The notes: a model not told the origin generated them from the letters alone. Positions 9,718-18,585 are shown, counted from the first letter of the stretch. The stretch is DNA of 64,000 nt from JAMQKA01 sp031569985 (GCF_031569985.1 NZ_JAMQKA010000025.1:1-64000), one strand, 5' to 3'. Numbers and translations: made by a program.

Positions 9718-10499
9718 AATCGCACAGCAGCCCGGAATATAGCAAATTGGCACAGATTTACGACGCCCTCATGGCTGATGTCGATTACGAGGTATGGGCA
9801 GATTTTATCGATGAAATCATCCAAACCAATCATCCCGATCCTGTTTCTATCCTGGAGATCGCCTGTGGCACAGGTTCTATCGCTCTTTCACTGGATGAAC
9901 TGATGTGCTACGACATTGTCGGTACCGATAAATCGGCTGAAATGATTGAAATAGCCCGACAAAAGGCGCGGGATCAGCGGTCCAATGTTGAATTCAAAGT
10001 AATGGATTTCCTGGATGTTGACCTCGACAGAACGTTTGATGTGGTTATTTCAACGTTCGACAGCGTCAATTACCTGCACAAGCCGGAACAGATCGTTCGT
10101 ATGCTTAATGAGTTAAAGAAAGTGTTGACCCCTGAAAGCCTGTTTGTATTTGATTTTACGACCCCAAAAAACTCTATACGTTCCATTGAGTACCTGAATA
10201 ACGAAGAGGGATACGCCCCCGGGAACTACCGTTTTTTCCGTAAGAGCAGCTATGATCCCGAGAATCGCATTCACTACAATGCTTTTGATATCGAAAAGCT
10301 TGATGAAGACCAGGAGACTGTAATTGAGAAATTCCACGAAGTTCACGAGCAAAAAATTTATACTTTAGCTGAAATGCTTGACATTATCGATGAAACCGAC
10401 TATAAATTATTGGCAAAATATGAGGATTTTGATCTCATTGATGCCGATGAGTCAAGCTTAAGAATAACTATGGTGTTACAATGCCCTACGATTCAGTAA
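9714..10499 (+). CDS. Class I SAM-dependent methyltransferase
   Basis: The 261-residue protein has the class I methyltransferase fold with motif I at ILEIACGTGSIALSL (about residues 44-58), an acidic residue after the next strand (DIVGTDKSAEMIE) and a motif IV-like DVVISTFDSVNYL. The C-terminal half (DYKLLAKYEDFDLI) resembles small-molecule methyltransferases rather than nucleic-acid ones, but I cannot name the substrate. The start overlaps the pdxA stop by four bases and its end overlaps the ftsE-like start by 19 bases, so the three are translated together. The linkage is suggestive of co-regulation but does not show a shared pathway. Confidence 0.8.
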   Translation: MKSHSSPEYSKLAQIYDALMADVDYEVWADFIDEIIQTNHPDPVSILEIACGTGSIALSLDELMCYDIVGTDKSAEMIEIARQKARDQRSNVEFKVMDFLDVDLDRTFDVVISTFDSVNYLHKPEQIVRMLNELKKVLTPESLFVFDFTTPKNSIRSIEYLNNEEGYAPGNYRFFRKSSYDPENRIHYNAFDIEKLDEDQETVIEKFHEVHEQKIYTLAEMLDIIDETDYKLLAKYEDFDLIDADESSLRITMVLQCPTIQ

Positions 10500-11164
10500 T
10501 TGAATTCAATAACGTTTCGGTTCGATATGATCACCGGCCGGTGCTCGACGGTATCTCCTATTCCCTTGAAAACGGTGAGTTTAACTATCTCATTGGTCAG
10601 ACCGGGGCCGGGAAAAGTTCTTTTTTAAAGTTGATTTACAGGGATATTACGCCTGATTCCGGCACGGTGCGGGTCGCTGATATGGAGGTGAACTCACTGC
10701 CCGACAAGAAGGTGCCGTTTCTTCGACGTCGGCTGGGAATTGTTTTCCAGGATTTTCAGCTACTGCCCGACCGGACGGTCTATGAAAATGTAGCTTTTGC
10801 CCTGGAAGTCACTGGACAGAAAGGCAGTTTCATCAAACAGCGGGCGCTTGAGGTGTTGGGAATGGTTGGACTAAGCCACAAGCGAAAAAATATGCCGGGT
10901 GACCTCTCCGGCGGTGAACAACAGCGCGTTGTCATTGCCCGGGCCTTGGCCAACGAGCCGCGCATCATGCTGGCCGATGAACCCACCGGCAACCTGGACC
11001 CGAAGGCCTCGGCTGAGATCATGCAGCTACTCAAGCAGATTAACAACCGCGGCATGACCGTACTTATGGTGACTCATGATTATGATACGGTCAAACAATA
11101 TCCCTTTAAAACGCTTAAGCTGGAAAGCGGTAAGATTAAGGAAATTAAAGCACAACAGCTGTAG
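10481..11164 (+). CDS. ftsE: FtsE-like ABC transporter ATP-binding protein
   Basis: A 227-residue ABC ATPase with Walker A IGQTGAGKSSFLK (about residues 38-50), Q-loop VFQDFQLLPDRTVYENVAFAL, signature LSGGEQQRVVIARAL and Walker B IMLADEPTGNLDP. The FQLLPDRTVYENVAFALEVT region is characteristic of FtsE, which with the membrane protein FtsX activates cell-wall hydrolases at division. The related LolD and MacB ATPases share much of this, so the symbol is likely rather than proven. Its 5' end overlaps the methyltransferase gene. No ftsX follows; the next gene, 210 bp on, is on the other strand. Confidence 0.8.
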   Translation: MPYDSVIEFNNVSVRYDHRPVLDGISYSLENGEFNYLIGQTGAGKSSFLKLIYRDITPDSGTVRVADMEVNSLPDKKVPFLRRRLGIVFQDFQLLPDRTVYENVAFALEVTGQKGSFIKQRALEVLGMVGLSHKRKNMPGDLSGGEQQRVVIARALANEPRIMLADEPTGNLDPKASAEIMQLLKQINNRGMTVLMVTHDYDTVKQYPFKTLKLESGKIKEIKAQQL

Positions 11165-11373
11165 TAGAACTCGAATGAGACAAATAAAACAGGCCTTTCT
11201 GTGATAATTTGAAATAACTGTTTTTATTCGTGTTCCATTATCAATGATTGCACATTTTGGGTATCCCGGCTTATATCTCTCTTTAGCCCTGCCAACCCTT
11301 TATTCCTGGACATCTACGCTCGGTAGTTGCCTTCGTCGTCCCACTCCTTTAAGAAAATTAAATCGTCCTTTTT

Positions 11374-11799
11374 TTATTCATTAAAATTGTACTCTACCCC
11401 TATATATGTTTCGAAAAGTGTTTCGCTTTGGTCGGGAGACACCATTACAACTCTGAGCTGATCTACCGTGACAGGGTCATCACCATCATCAATAGAAACT
11501 CCTACCTCACGACCTCCATCTCCATGAAAAACACTTGATGAAGAGTATAAAAAACGCGGGCTTATAGAGCCGGATGTATAGGGCTGTACCCACATTCGTG
11601 CACCTTCTGAATTGTCGATCATGTATTCGTATGTGATGATCACAAATTCACCATAGGATAAGTCGGCTGGCGACTCCGGATTAATGGAAATAATCTCCAT
11701 AACATTACTAGCCTCGTCATCCGAGCTGGTGCCGCAACTCATTAATACCAATGAGAGGCTACAAATCAATACTATGCTATACATAATTGATGTTTTCAT
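11374..11799 (-). CDS. Small putative lipoprotein
   Basis: The 141-residue product starts with a lipoprotein signal: Lys near the start, a hydrophobic stretch, then the lipobox LMSC at about residues 19-22 followed by GTSSDDEAS. The remainder is short beta strands with acidic turns (EVGVSIDDGDDPVTVDQLRV) and may be a single Ig-like or jelly-roll domain. I do not recognise a family. It is alone between ftsE and queG, with gaps on both sides. An outer-membrane or periplasmic lipid-anchored role is inferred only from the lipobox. Confidence 0.65.
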   Translation of the reverse strand: MKTSIMYSIVLICSLSLVLMSCGTSSDDEASNVMEIISINPESPADLSYGEFVIITYEYMIDNSEGARMWVQPYTSGSISPRFLYSSSSVFHGDGGREVGVSIDDGDDPVTVDQLRVVMVSPDQSETLFETYIGVEYNFNE

Positions 11800-12277
11800 C
11801 GCTTGAACGTTTTTTTAGTTCATAGTGGCTGTTTTGATTAGCATTTGTTACTGGTTATCGGTTATTGCTCACCGATAAAATCTATCCGACAAACCGAGTC
11901 GGGGTTCATCTTTGCCACCTTTACAGGCTACGGAACAGAGAAGTATAAAAGGAGAAATGTAAAATGATACTTGGAACATATACGCCTCCCCTTTAATTAT
12001 TATGTCCCATCTCAGCCCCGTAAATATTTATAGGTATGTTGCACTCCCTTATAAGTAATAATCTAATTATTTACGGCCATCTTGCAAATATGAAAATTAC
12101 CGGAACGGGCCTCTTTTTATCGTGTCTTCTATGCCCGAAAATGGAGCGCAGATAATGTTGGTTAAGAGGTTTGTACAGGAAATACGATTTTTACAAATGT
12201 GTATATTTTATTGTTCTACCTAATCTTCCCTATATTTCTGCGGTAATACGTAATATCCACTTTATCCGCGTTCCATT
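11800..12277. other. Intergenic region without a visible gene
   Basis: This 478-bp gap lies between the start of the lipoprotein gene and the start of queG, which are divergent, so it should hold both promoters. There are no open frames of useful length and no convincing hairpin or RNA gene. Confidence 0.4.
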
Positions 12278-13255
12278 ATGAATTTCACCCAGCGTACGCA
12301 ACGTGTTCGTGAAGAAGCCCTGCGATTGGGGTTTGATGCCTGTGGTTTTGCCAAAGCGGGTCGGCTGGAGCAGGAAGAACGCCGCCTGGAAGAGTGGCTG
12401 AACCAGGGACGACACGGCAACATGAGCTGGATGGAGAACTATTTCGACAAGCGCGTGGATCCGACAAAGCTCGTACCCGGAGCCAAGTCGGTGGTCTCGG
12501 TAATGGGCAGTTACTACCATCCCGACCATGAGCGCCAGATAGAGCAGAACGGGTCACCCAAAATTTCCAAGTATGCCCAGGGGCGAGACTATCACAAAGT
12601 CTATAAACAGAAGCTGAAAAAGCTCTTCCAATTTACACGCAATCTTGTCGGCAACCTCAGTGGGCGCGTTTTTGTGGATTCAGCCCCGGTTCTCGATAAA
12701 GCCTGGGCCAAGCGTGCCGGCATCGGGTGGATCGGCAAGAACTCGAACCTATTAAATAAAGATATCGGCTCATTTACCTTTATCGGGGAAATGATTGTTG
12801 ATGCAGAATTTGTCTATAGCACTACGGCAACCGACCACTGCGGATCCTGCACACGCTGCATCGATGCCTGTCCTACCAATGCCATCTATGAGCCCTATCG
12901 CGTGGACGGGTCCAAGTGTATCTCCTACTTTACTATCGAGCTTAAAGAACAGATTCCCGAAGAATACCGGGACAGCATCGGTGACTGGCTCTACGGTTGC
13001 GATATCTGCCAGGATGTATGCCCCTGGAATCGCGAAGCGAGCTACTCCCAAATGGAAGACCTGGCGCCGAGAGACAAAATTCTAAATCACGATATCAATT
13101 TCTGGGAAGAGCTGGATCTTGACCAGTACGATGCCCTGTTTGAAGGCAGTGCGATCCGAAGGGCAAGGTTCGAAAAATTCAAGATGAATGCTATAACTGT
13201 AAGCAATAACTTAAGTAATCATCAAAAAGAAACGCAACTAAATGAACACCGTTGA
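12278..13255 (+). CDS. queG: Epoxyqueuosine reductase
   Basis: QueG reduces epoxyqueuosine to queuosine in the anticodon of certain tRNAs, the last step of queuosine synthesis, using cobalamin and two [4Fe-4S] clusters. The 325-residue protein has the ferredoxin-like motif HCGSCTRCIDACPTNAI (C188, C191, C194, C198) and the second cluster set in YGCDICQDVCPWN. D134 in VFVDSAPVLDKAWAKRAG matches the catalytic aspartate of characterised enzymes. It ends before the C-terminal HEAT-like extension of longer versions. It is a single gene with no other que genes nearby. Confidence 0.95.
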   Translation: MNFTQRTQRVREEALRLGFDACGFAKAGRLEQEERRLEEWLNQGRHGNMSWMENYFDKRVDPTKLVPGAKSVVSVMGSYYHPDHERQIEQNGSPKISKYAQGRDYHKVYKQKLKKLFQFTRNLVGNLSGRVFVDSAPVLDKAWAKRAGIGWIGKNSNLLNKDIGSFTFIGEMIVDAEFVYSTTATDHCGSCTRCIDACPTNAIYEPYRVDGSKCISYFTIELKEQIPEEYRDSIGDWLYGCDICQDVCPWNREASYSQMEDLAPRDKILNHDINFWEELDLDQYDALFEGSAIRRARFEKFKMNAITVSNNLSNHQKETQLNEHR

Positions 13256-13282
13256 GGCTCCCTTTGGAGCTATGGGGAGCCG

Positions 13283-13483
13283 CTAATCCATGCTATAGCA
13301 CTTTAATCCACTCTGGTTTATTGTAATCAATTTTGCATCATTTGTGATTGTAAAGCCCGCCGGGTAAAGCTCTCCGTAAATCGTTTTATCGGGACGTTGG
13401 AGAATAAACTCTGCCCTCTTCTGCCCTGTTGCCAGATCATAAATATGAAGTGTCGTTGGAGAAATTCCTAAAATCGATCTTTC
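13283..13483 (-). pseudogene. C-terminal remnant of a beta-propeller-like protein
   Basis: A stretch of about 66 codons with no ATG start reads as protein-like sequence to a TAG stop. It includes TTLHIYDLATGQKRAEFILQ, then a run with YGELYPAGFTITNDAKLITI and a final NQSGLKCYSMD. The YDLATGQ and TITNDAKLITI patterns resemble blades of six-bladed propellers. The frame is closed by a stop immediately upstream and slightly overlaps the end of the sigma-factor gene, which stops at 13468. I read it as the tail of a gene whose front was lost. Chance coding-like sequence cannot be excluded. Confidence 0.45.
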
Positions 13484-14097
13484 TTATCTTTAAGGGCTTT
13501 ATACAGCATTTCACGGGCGCGAAAGATATGCGCTTTGACAGTGCCCAGCGGCTTGTCCAGCACCTCTGCAATCTCTTGATAGCTCTTCTCTTCCATATGG
13601 CGCATCTGTATGACTTTGCGGTATTTGGGCGGAAGATCCTCAATCGCCTGCTGCACCATCTGTTGCCGCTGCTGCCGAATGATCTTGCGGTCGGTTGAGG
13701 CATCGTCGTCGGGGAGCTGCATCTGCATATCGCCATCCCGGGTCTTGACCGGTTCATCAATCGAAAGCGTTTGTAGCTTTTTCTTCCGGAGGTAATCGAT
13801 GGTATGGTTGGTTGCAATCCGATACAACCAGGTAGAAAACGCGTAATTGGTGCTGTAGGTGTTCAGATTATCAAAAGCTTTAACGAACGTCTCCTGGACA
13901 AGATCTTCTACCTGCTTTTTATCCTTGACCATTTTGAGGATGTGGAAATAGATAGCGCGCTCATATTTATTCACCAACTTTTTATAGGCTTTTTCATCCC
14001 CACCGATGGCTTTTTTTACCAATACATCGTCCTCAAGACTACTTTCCGAAGGATTTTCTCTTGGGGACTGTGATTTTTGTTGCTCAGAATCCGACAT
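13468..14097 (-). CDS. RNA polymerase sigma factor, ECF/sigma-70 family
   Basis: A 209-residue sigma factor of the extracytoplasmic-function type. Region 2 is at about residues 30-105 (KYERAIYFHILKMVKDK, then YAFSTWLYRIATNHTIDYLR, the core and -10 binding helix). Region 4 is at about 148-205 (LPPKYRKVIQMRHMEEKSYQ, then EIAEVLDKPLGTVKAHIFRA, the helix-turn-helix for the -35). The linker is acidic and carries no region 3. An N-terminal Ser/Glu-rich tail precedes region 2. No anti-sigma gene adjoins it; downstream lies only a remnant and queG on the other strand. Its signal and regulon are unknown. Confidence 0.9.
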   Translation of the reverse strand: MSDSEQQKSQSPRENPSESSLEDDVLVKKAIGGDEKAYKKLVNKYERAIYFHILKMVKDKKQVEDLVQETFVKAFDNLNTYSTNYAFSTWLYRIATNHTIDYLRKKKLQTLSIDEPVKTRDGDMQMQLPDDDASTDRKIIRQQRQQMVQQAIEDLPPKYRKVIQMRHMEEKSYQEIAEVLDKPLGTVKAHIFRAREMLYKALKDKKDRF

Positions 14098-14279
14098 AAA
14101 ATGTTACAGACAGTTGTTCTTGTATCTCAAAATCGGTGTTAAACTTACAGAAACTGAAACTATTTTCCCATTCTGAAGTTAGAACTTCATGGTACAACTT
14201 GCTGTTTGATCTGGACAGTAAAATCAATTTCCGAACCTATACATTTACTCATCTTAACTTCTTTGGATCAATTGGTATC

Positions 14280-15023
14280 ATGAAAATATTATATAGGACT
14301 TTTTACGCGTTGGTTACTGTATTAATCTTCATACCCTCAACATTATATGCCCAGAGCAATACTTTTGATCGTGTCCCGCTTTACCAGTCCTTTTTCCGTG
14401 ATGCCCCGATCTCTGAGGTTCCTTATGGGAACGGTTTCTATAGCTATTCCAACTATGATTTCCTTGATATAACTACGGCAGGCGTCCAGGCCGGGTACGC
14501 AGTCTCTCCTAATATTGAAATAGGGTCAGGGGTTTATTATGTAACCCGCATGCCCGATGAAGTAGACAGCGAATCGGCTATTGCAGATATTCCAGTGTAT
14601 GGTCGATATAATTTCATGGCAGAACAAACAAAGCTGTCAGGTGGTGCATTTGTCACGGTTCCCATTGGTAGCAAAGATATTGGTGAAGGCAACCTAAACT
14701 TCGGTTTATTTGGTGCTCTTCGTCACCCGCTGAGCGAAGATGTGGTTCTCACAGGTACACTGGGTATCGATTTCCTGGATACAGCGATAGAAGATTACGA
14801 GGCATCGATGAATCTCGGCACAGGTCTTATCTACCAGGCACGGGAAAATCTTTACCTGCTGAATGAACTTAAGATACGATCTGACCTGGATTACTCGGCT
14901 ATCAGCAGTGGCATCAACTATGAGCTGGCCGATTTTACCCAGCTCCGCGCCCACCTCCTGCTCGGCCTTGATGATACAGCTCCTGACTTTGGATTTACTG
15001 GAGGTTTAAACTTTAACTTATAG
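14280..15023 (+). CDS. Secreted beta-barrel-like outer-membrane protein
   Basis: I chose the ATG giving MKILYRTFYALVTVLIFIPS because it begins a signal peptide ending at LYAQS. A longer frame back to 14136 reads through AT-rich intergenic sequence. The mature protein of about 225 residues is a series of alternating amphipathic strands with aromatic girdles (GVQAGYAVSPNIEIGSGVYY, GALRHPLSEDVVLTGTLGID) and ends in Phe-Asn-Leu (GGLNFNL), as small outer-membrane barrels do. No porin family is recognisable. It is divergent from the sigma-factor gene, so it could be under that factor's control, though nothing in the sequence proves this. Confidence 0.65.
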   Translation: MKILYRTFYALVTVLIFIPSTLYAQSNTFDRVPLYQSFFRDAPISEVPYGNGFYSYSNYDFLDITTAGVQAGYAVSPNIEIGSGVYYVTRMPDEVDSESAIADIPVYGRYNFMAEQTKLSGGAFVTVPIGSKDIGEGNLNFGLFGALRHPLSEDVVLTGTLGIDFLDTAIEDYEASMNLGTGLIYQARENLYLLNELKIRSDLDYSAISSGINYELADFTQLRAHLLLGLDDTAPDFGFTGGLNFNL

Positions 15024-15197
15024 TAGTGACTATTAAAATTTCTTAATGTCAAGATCACAATCATATCGTCCTCTTGACTCTAAAATGGCTTTGAATTCTG
15101 CGAATTTGTAAGGAGATGGCGAATGAATACGTAGGGGAATCTACTACAATTGTGCGTAAACAGTTGATTATAATGCATATTAAAGTAAATTAATTGT

Positions 15198-15232
15198 GAG
15201 AAATACCAAAAATCATCATTATGATATTTCTC
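15198..15232. repeat. Short inverted repeat before the TPR gene
   Basis: GAGAAATA (15198-15205) is matched by TATTTCTC (15225-15232) about 50 bp before the start codon of the following gene. It could be a weak operator or a leader hairpin. Confidence 0.3.
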
Positions 15233-15280
15233 GTGTGACAAACTTTCGCACAATCATCAACAAATGGCTATTACTTACTT

Positions 15281-16621
15281 ATGGGACTCACAGAAAAATT
15301 TCTAGTTAATGCAACCAATCTCAAACCAATCTTTGAGAAAATAAGAACAGCTGACCAACTTCCCGATTCTATTGACAGGGAGTTCCTCCAAGAGTTAGGC
15401 TTCAATCAAGACCCCGACTACCTGGTTCTTCCAGTGCTCAGGGTACTTAACCTGATCCAGGAGGACGGTACTCCAACTGAGTTAATAGAAAAATTCCGTA
15501 ACCAGGACACAACCCAGCCATTGGCGTATGGCCTTATCCAGGCTTATAGTGACCTCTTCGAGAAGAATCCTAAAGTGTATAGTTCTTCGACGGATGAATT
15601 AGTTGGTCAGATACAGGATGGTTTATCCTCCGAAAAGTCTGATATAATACTCAAATATATGGCCAACACTTTTCAGGCACTTGTTAATTATATTGGACCA
15701 GAGAATATTGAATTGGTATTGGAGGAGCGAGTCTCAGAAAGTTCTTCTATTGAATCTGTGGTAAAAGAAATAGCCCAAAAATACAGTACTGAAACTGTCG
15801 AGGTTTCTCAAAGTAACGGAACCCCGATTACTAAGGTACAGGATATCCCATCCGTTAAGGAATCATCAATACCCAGTGATGATAATGCAAAGGAGACAGA
15901 GCCAACTGAAGGACACCTGGAAAATAAGAACAATCACTCAAATCAAGAAAATATGAATTCTGATGCCAGAACAGTAGATACTTCGGAAGAGAGTTCACCC
16001 CAAAACCAAGCCCAGAATGGTGGAAAGTCTATGGAGAATTCGGTCAAAGACCAAGAAGAACAGATAGAACCTTTTGACATAGAACTTTCTCAGCAAAACG
16101 ACCTCGGTAGCTTGAAGCCAAACTCCCACTACCTTAACCGGGCTTATATTAAGAGGGCTGCATTGGCATTCGATTTAGGACAGTATGAAAAGGCAATGCC
16201 AGCCTTGGAAGCTGTGATTAAACGTTTCGCTAATTCAGATAGTCCCGAGTTATATCGTCATGGGTCTATTGCTCTGATCAAAAAAATGCAGCTTGCAGAG
16301 AAACTTGACAGGAAAGATGAACTGCTACCGATTTATGATTCAATTATAGAACGGCTGGAAAATTCTGAGGAAGAAAAGTTTATCCCCCAGGTAGACCATG
16401 CCTTTATCTCCAAAGCGGAAATGCTCCTGCAGGACAACCGCCACAAAGAGGCATTGGATGTAATTACTTCAGCGATAAAACGATTCAGAAAGGCTAATCG
16501 AAACCAAGAGTTTCTGGCTAAAGCAATGTTTAAGCAAGCCGAACTATTTGAGCATTTAGGGAAAGAGGAACAAGCCTTGGAAGGATATGAAGCATATGTG
16601 GAATATTTTGAGTCCATGTAA
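15281..16621 (+). CDS. Large TPR protein with a disordered middle
   Basis: The 446-residue protein has three parts. Residues 1-175 form a helical N-terminal domain I do not recognise (VLPVLRVLNLIQEDGTPTEL). Residues about 180-265 are low-complexity, rich in Ser, Glu, Asn and Gln, and surely disordered. Residues about 275-446 are TPR-like helix pairs (RAALAFDLGQYEKAMPALEA, AKAMFKQAELFEHLGKEEQA). There is no signal peptide or membrane segment, so it is probably cytoplasmic. It is followed after 150 bp by a small co-oriented gene. The architecture suggests a scaffold joining partners, but nothing identifies them. Confidence 0.65.
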   Translation: MGLTEKFLVNATNLKPIFEKIRTADQLPDSIDREFLQELGFNQDPDYLVLPVLRVLNLIQEDGTPTELIEKFRNQDTTQPLAYGLIQAYSDLFEKNPKVYSSSTDELVGQIQDGLSSEKSDIILKYMANTFQALVNYIGPENIELVLEERVSESSSIESVVKEIAQKYSTETVEVSQSNGTPITKVQDIPSVKESSIPSDDNAKETEPTEGHLENKNNHSNQENMNSDARTVDTSEESSPQNQAQNGGKSMENSVKDQEEQIEPFDIELSQQNDLGSLKPNSHYLNRAYIKRAALAFDLGQYEKAMPALEAVIKRFANSDSPELYRHGSIALIKKMQLAEKLDRKDELLPIYDSIIERLENSEEEKFIPQVDHAFISKAEMLLQDNRHKEALDVITSAIKRFRKANRNQEFLAKAMFKQAELFEHLGKEEQALEGYEAYVEYFESM

Positions 16622-16773
16622 AATACATCTTCATTACTTATTCCAAACTATCTGACTTTTTTAAAGTTACAACAGCTAGATATGTTTGGATCACATAAAG
16701 ATACAATTAGCTAAGTTTGCATTGAGCTACAAGTCGAGTTGAGAACTGTTTTTAATAATTAGAGAGGTTTCTT

Positions 16774-17037
16774 ATGAACAAGCAAAAAAAACGATTATTT
16801 CAATCCCTGCAACAGCAGTTGATTTATGAAATTCACTTTGTAGATAACGTGAGTAAAGCCTACAAGGATAAGGAGCAAGAGTTGGAGATTGTCGATTTCG
16901 ATTATAAAGGTGCACCCTACAAATTAAAATTGAATGGTAAAATTATGCTTGAAACCAATCGGGATGAATTCGATGTAAATTCTTTCCGTGACTTGGTTAA
17001 TGGGCTAATAAAATCAAATTACAAGGGCAAGGCATAA
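16774..17037 (+). CDS. Small uncharacterised protein
   Basis: An 87-residue, charged, soluble product with a GAGAGG ribosome-binding site ahead of its ATG. The N-terminal half is helical (RLFQSLQQQLIYEIHFVDNV) and the C-terminal half alternates short strands (LEIVDFDYKGAPYKLKLNGK). No family is recognised. It shares orientation with the TPR gene 150 bp upstream and may be co-transcribed with it. The coding case rests on the ribosome-binding site, codon pattern and clean length. Confidence 0.55.
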   Translation: MNKQKKRLFQSLQQQLIYEIHFVDNVSKAYKDKEQELEIVDFDYKGAPYKLKLNGKIMLETNRDEFDVNSFRDLVNGLIKSNYKGKA

Positions 17038-17249
17038 CAACTAAATTCGACAACTTACCTCCTTCTGTGTTAGCAACTAGAATCTTTTAGGGAATTTCCA
17101 AAAAGTCAGTGGAGATGGTCTACAATTCTACTTCCATAGTACGCGACCCTTCTACCAGGAATTTTATCTAAAATGATTTTATGATAATGGGTTGTACTTA
17201 ATATTATTAAATAACCTGGGTTCAACATAAGAACCACTCAAAATAGTAA

Positions 17250-17390
17250 CTGTCATCGCGAGGAGACTTGTTGGCTCAAGGATAAGGTCGAAGTGGCGAT
17301 CTCCCCGTTCGTTTTCTGTTCAGTTACTGAGAGATTGCCTCCCGACAGGTGTCGGGATCCCGATGGTAACTTAATTCCTCGCAATGACAG
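17250..17390. repeat. Palindromic intergenic repeat unit
   Basis: The unit begins CTGTCATCGCGAGGA and ends TCCTCGCAATGACAG, its reverse complement with one mismatch. GGCGATCTCC and GAGATTGCC form an inner pair. A perfect small hairpin, CCCGACAGGTGTCGGG (17341-17356), sits inside the right half. TGTCATTGCGAGGA-type units like this are widespread between genes in Bacteroidota and many other bacteria. Confidence 0.65.
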
Positions 17391-17393
17391 GTT

Positions 17394-17417
17394 TTATCTC
17401 GAACTGACGTTAAATAG
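17394..17417 (+). repeat. Dispersed repeat, copy A
   Basis: The core CGAACTGACGTTAAATAG recurs at 17939-17960 (opposite strand), 18286-18310 and 23747-23770. Copies A and D differ at one base over 24. Confidence 0.6.
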
Positions 17418-17597
17418 TATTTAATTGGCTTGCTAAAACGCGATAAGCCTATCTACACTATGCCTTTTCTGAGGTTATAATATTCATTAAAAACACTTAA
17501 AACTCTGAAGAAATTTTATGCTAAACTTCAGGGTATGTTTCATTGTTTAGTTAGTGGATAAGTCCTTATATAAAAACACAATGTTAGGGAGGTAACT

Positions 17598-17933
17598 ATG
17601 AACCAGGGACATATAGATGCGGGAGAAGTGGTAAGCCTTGAAACGTTAAAAGAGGACATGTCGCCGGACGCCAGCTATGCCCTTATTAAAACGCCGGATA
17701 TGGAAGTTATCAGGATGGTTGTGCCGAAAGGAAGAGAGATTGACGAACACAGCGTTAAAGGAGAGATGTCCATACAATGCCTCGAGGGCCGCGTTCAGGT
17801 AAACCTTGAGGATGGTTCTAAAGAGCTGACCAAAGGAGCCTGGCTATATCTTAACAGGAAGCAACCCCACTCCATCAGTGCTGAAACGGATGCGGTGCTG
17901 CTCGTAACAATCCTGTTTACATCCGACTCCTGA
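17598..17933 (+). CDS. Small cupin-domain protein
   Basis: A 111-residue single-domain cupin with a strong GGGAGG ribosome-binding site. The two cupin motifs are recognisable but partial: VPKGREIDEHSVKGEMSIQC resembles motif 1, and LTKGAWLYLNRKQPHSISAE carries the motif 2 Gly, Pro and His. Motif 1 offers a single His, so metal binding is uncertain. Such small cupins may bind a ligand or be small-molecule enzymes; the role here is unknown. It stands alone between repeat-rich non-coding stretches, which suggests an accessory location. Confidence 0.75.
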   Translation: MNQGHIDAGEVVSLETLKEDMSPDASYALIKTPDMEVIRMVVPKGREIDEHSVKGEMSIQCLEGRVQVNLEDGSKELTKGAWLYLNRKQPHSISAETDAVLLVTILFTSDS

Positions 17934-17938
17934 ATTAG

Positions 17939-17960
17939 TTTAACGTCAACTCGGGATAAG
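17939..17960 (-). repeat. Dispersed repeat, copy B
   Basis: This is the inverted copy: TTTAACGTCAACTCGGGATA on the top strand. With copy C it brackets about 370 bp as imperfect terminal inverted repeats, which is the layout of a small non-autonomous element. Confidence 0.55.
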
Positions 17961-18025
17961 AAGCTCAAAGATATAGTAAAACCGCAGTATTCTCCGGCCT
18001 TCGAAATTTTTGTTGACCAGAGTGA

Positions 18026-18053
18026 CCAGAGCCGGAGCGTTAAGAAACCATTT
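18026..18053. repeat. Repeat shared with 50537-50564
   Basis: GTTAAGAAACCATTT (18038-18052) occurs exactly, as its reverse complement, near 50540, and the match extends with a few mismatches to GAGCCGGAGCG upstream. Both copies are intergenic. Confidence 0.5.
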
Positions 18054-18057
18054 CTGT

Positions 18058-18105
18058 TTGAGATCCGCGCCTTCCAGCGGAGCGTCTCCGACTACCGGCG
18101 GATTG
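18058..18105. repeat. GAGATCCGCG...CCGGCGGAT repeat, copy 1
   Basis: The unit starts TGAGATCCGCG and ends ACCGGCGGATT, with CGGAGCGT and TCCGAC in the middle. It recurs at 18539-18585, and a partial CCACCGGCGGATT copy lies near 18203. The ends form a weak inverted repeat. Confidence 0.55.
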
Positions 18106-18285
18106 AGTTAAATGGTTTTATCCCGACCGCTGTCGGGAGTAGGGAACGCAACAAAAATTTCACCCGCCGGCGACGTTTTTGGTGGACAGTTCTTTAGTCC
18201 GCCCACCGGCGGATTCTCGTCGTTCAAAAAATGAACAGCTACAAAAGCTCTTTTATTTACAGACAAACCAGGATTCTAGCAAATT

Positions 18286-18310
18286 CTTAACCCGAACTCA
18301 CGTTAATTTA
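18286..18310 (+). repeat. Dispersed repeat, copy C
   Basis: This copy reads CTTAACCCGAACTCACGTTA and belongs to the same family as copies A, B and D. It is in inverted orientation to copy B. Confidence 0.5.
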
Positions 18311-18538
18311 CCAAATAACCTGATCTTAGCCTCCGCCTTCTTCTCGCTGGCACACTGCTATGGCAGTCGACAGATCAAAGATTACACACTATTTTCTTTG
18401 CCAACCAATACAACCAGGCGACGAGAGCATAAAAATATTGAATTCTCCCTTTTGGGGGGAAGGCTCAGGTCGCCTACCCGCGTTTTCTTGAGAAAATGAC
18501 GAATAACCTATCTGTAGTGTAAAGAAATCATTGTTGCC

Positions 18539-18585
18539 TGAGATCCGCGTTTGTTACGGAGCGTATCCGACCACCGGCGGATTTT
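18539..18585. repeat. GAGATCCGCG...CCGGCGGAT repeat, copy 2
   Basis: This is the second copy of the unit at 18058-18105. The ends are conserved and the stretch after GATCCGCG diverges. Confidence 0.55.

Larger units (their letters stand above)
17038..17597. other. Repeat-bearing intergenic region
   Basis: There is no gene in this 560-bp stretch. It holds a palindromic repeat unit (17250-17390) and one copy of a dispersed repeat (17394-17417), both listed separately. An imperfect CTGAAG/CTTCAG hairpin lies in the AT-rich leader before the cupin gene. Confidence 0.5.

Noticed and set aside
14136..14279. Extended N-terminus of the outer-membrane-like protein
   Set aside because: The extension hides the signal peptide that starts at 14280 and reads through intergenic sequence.
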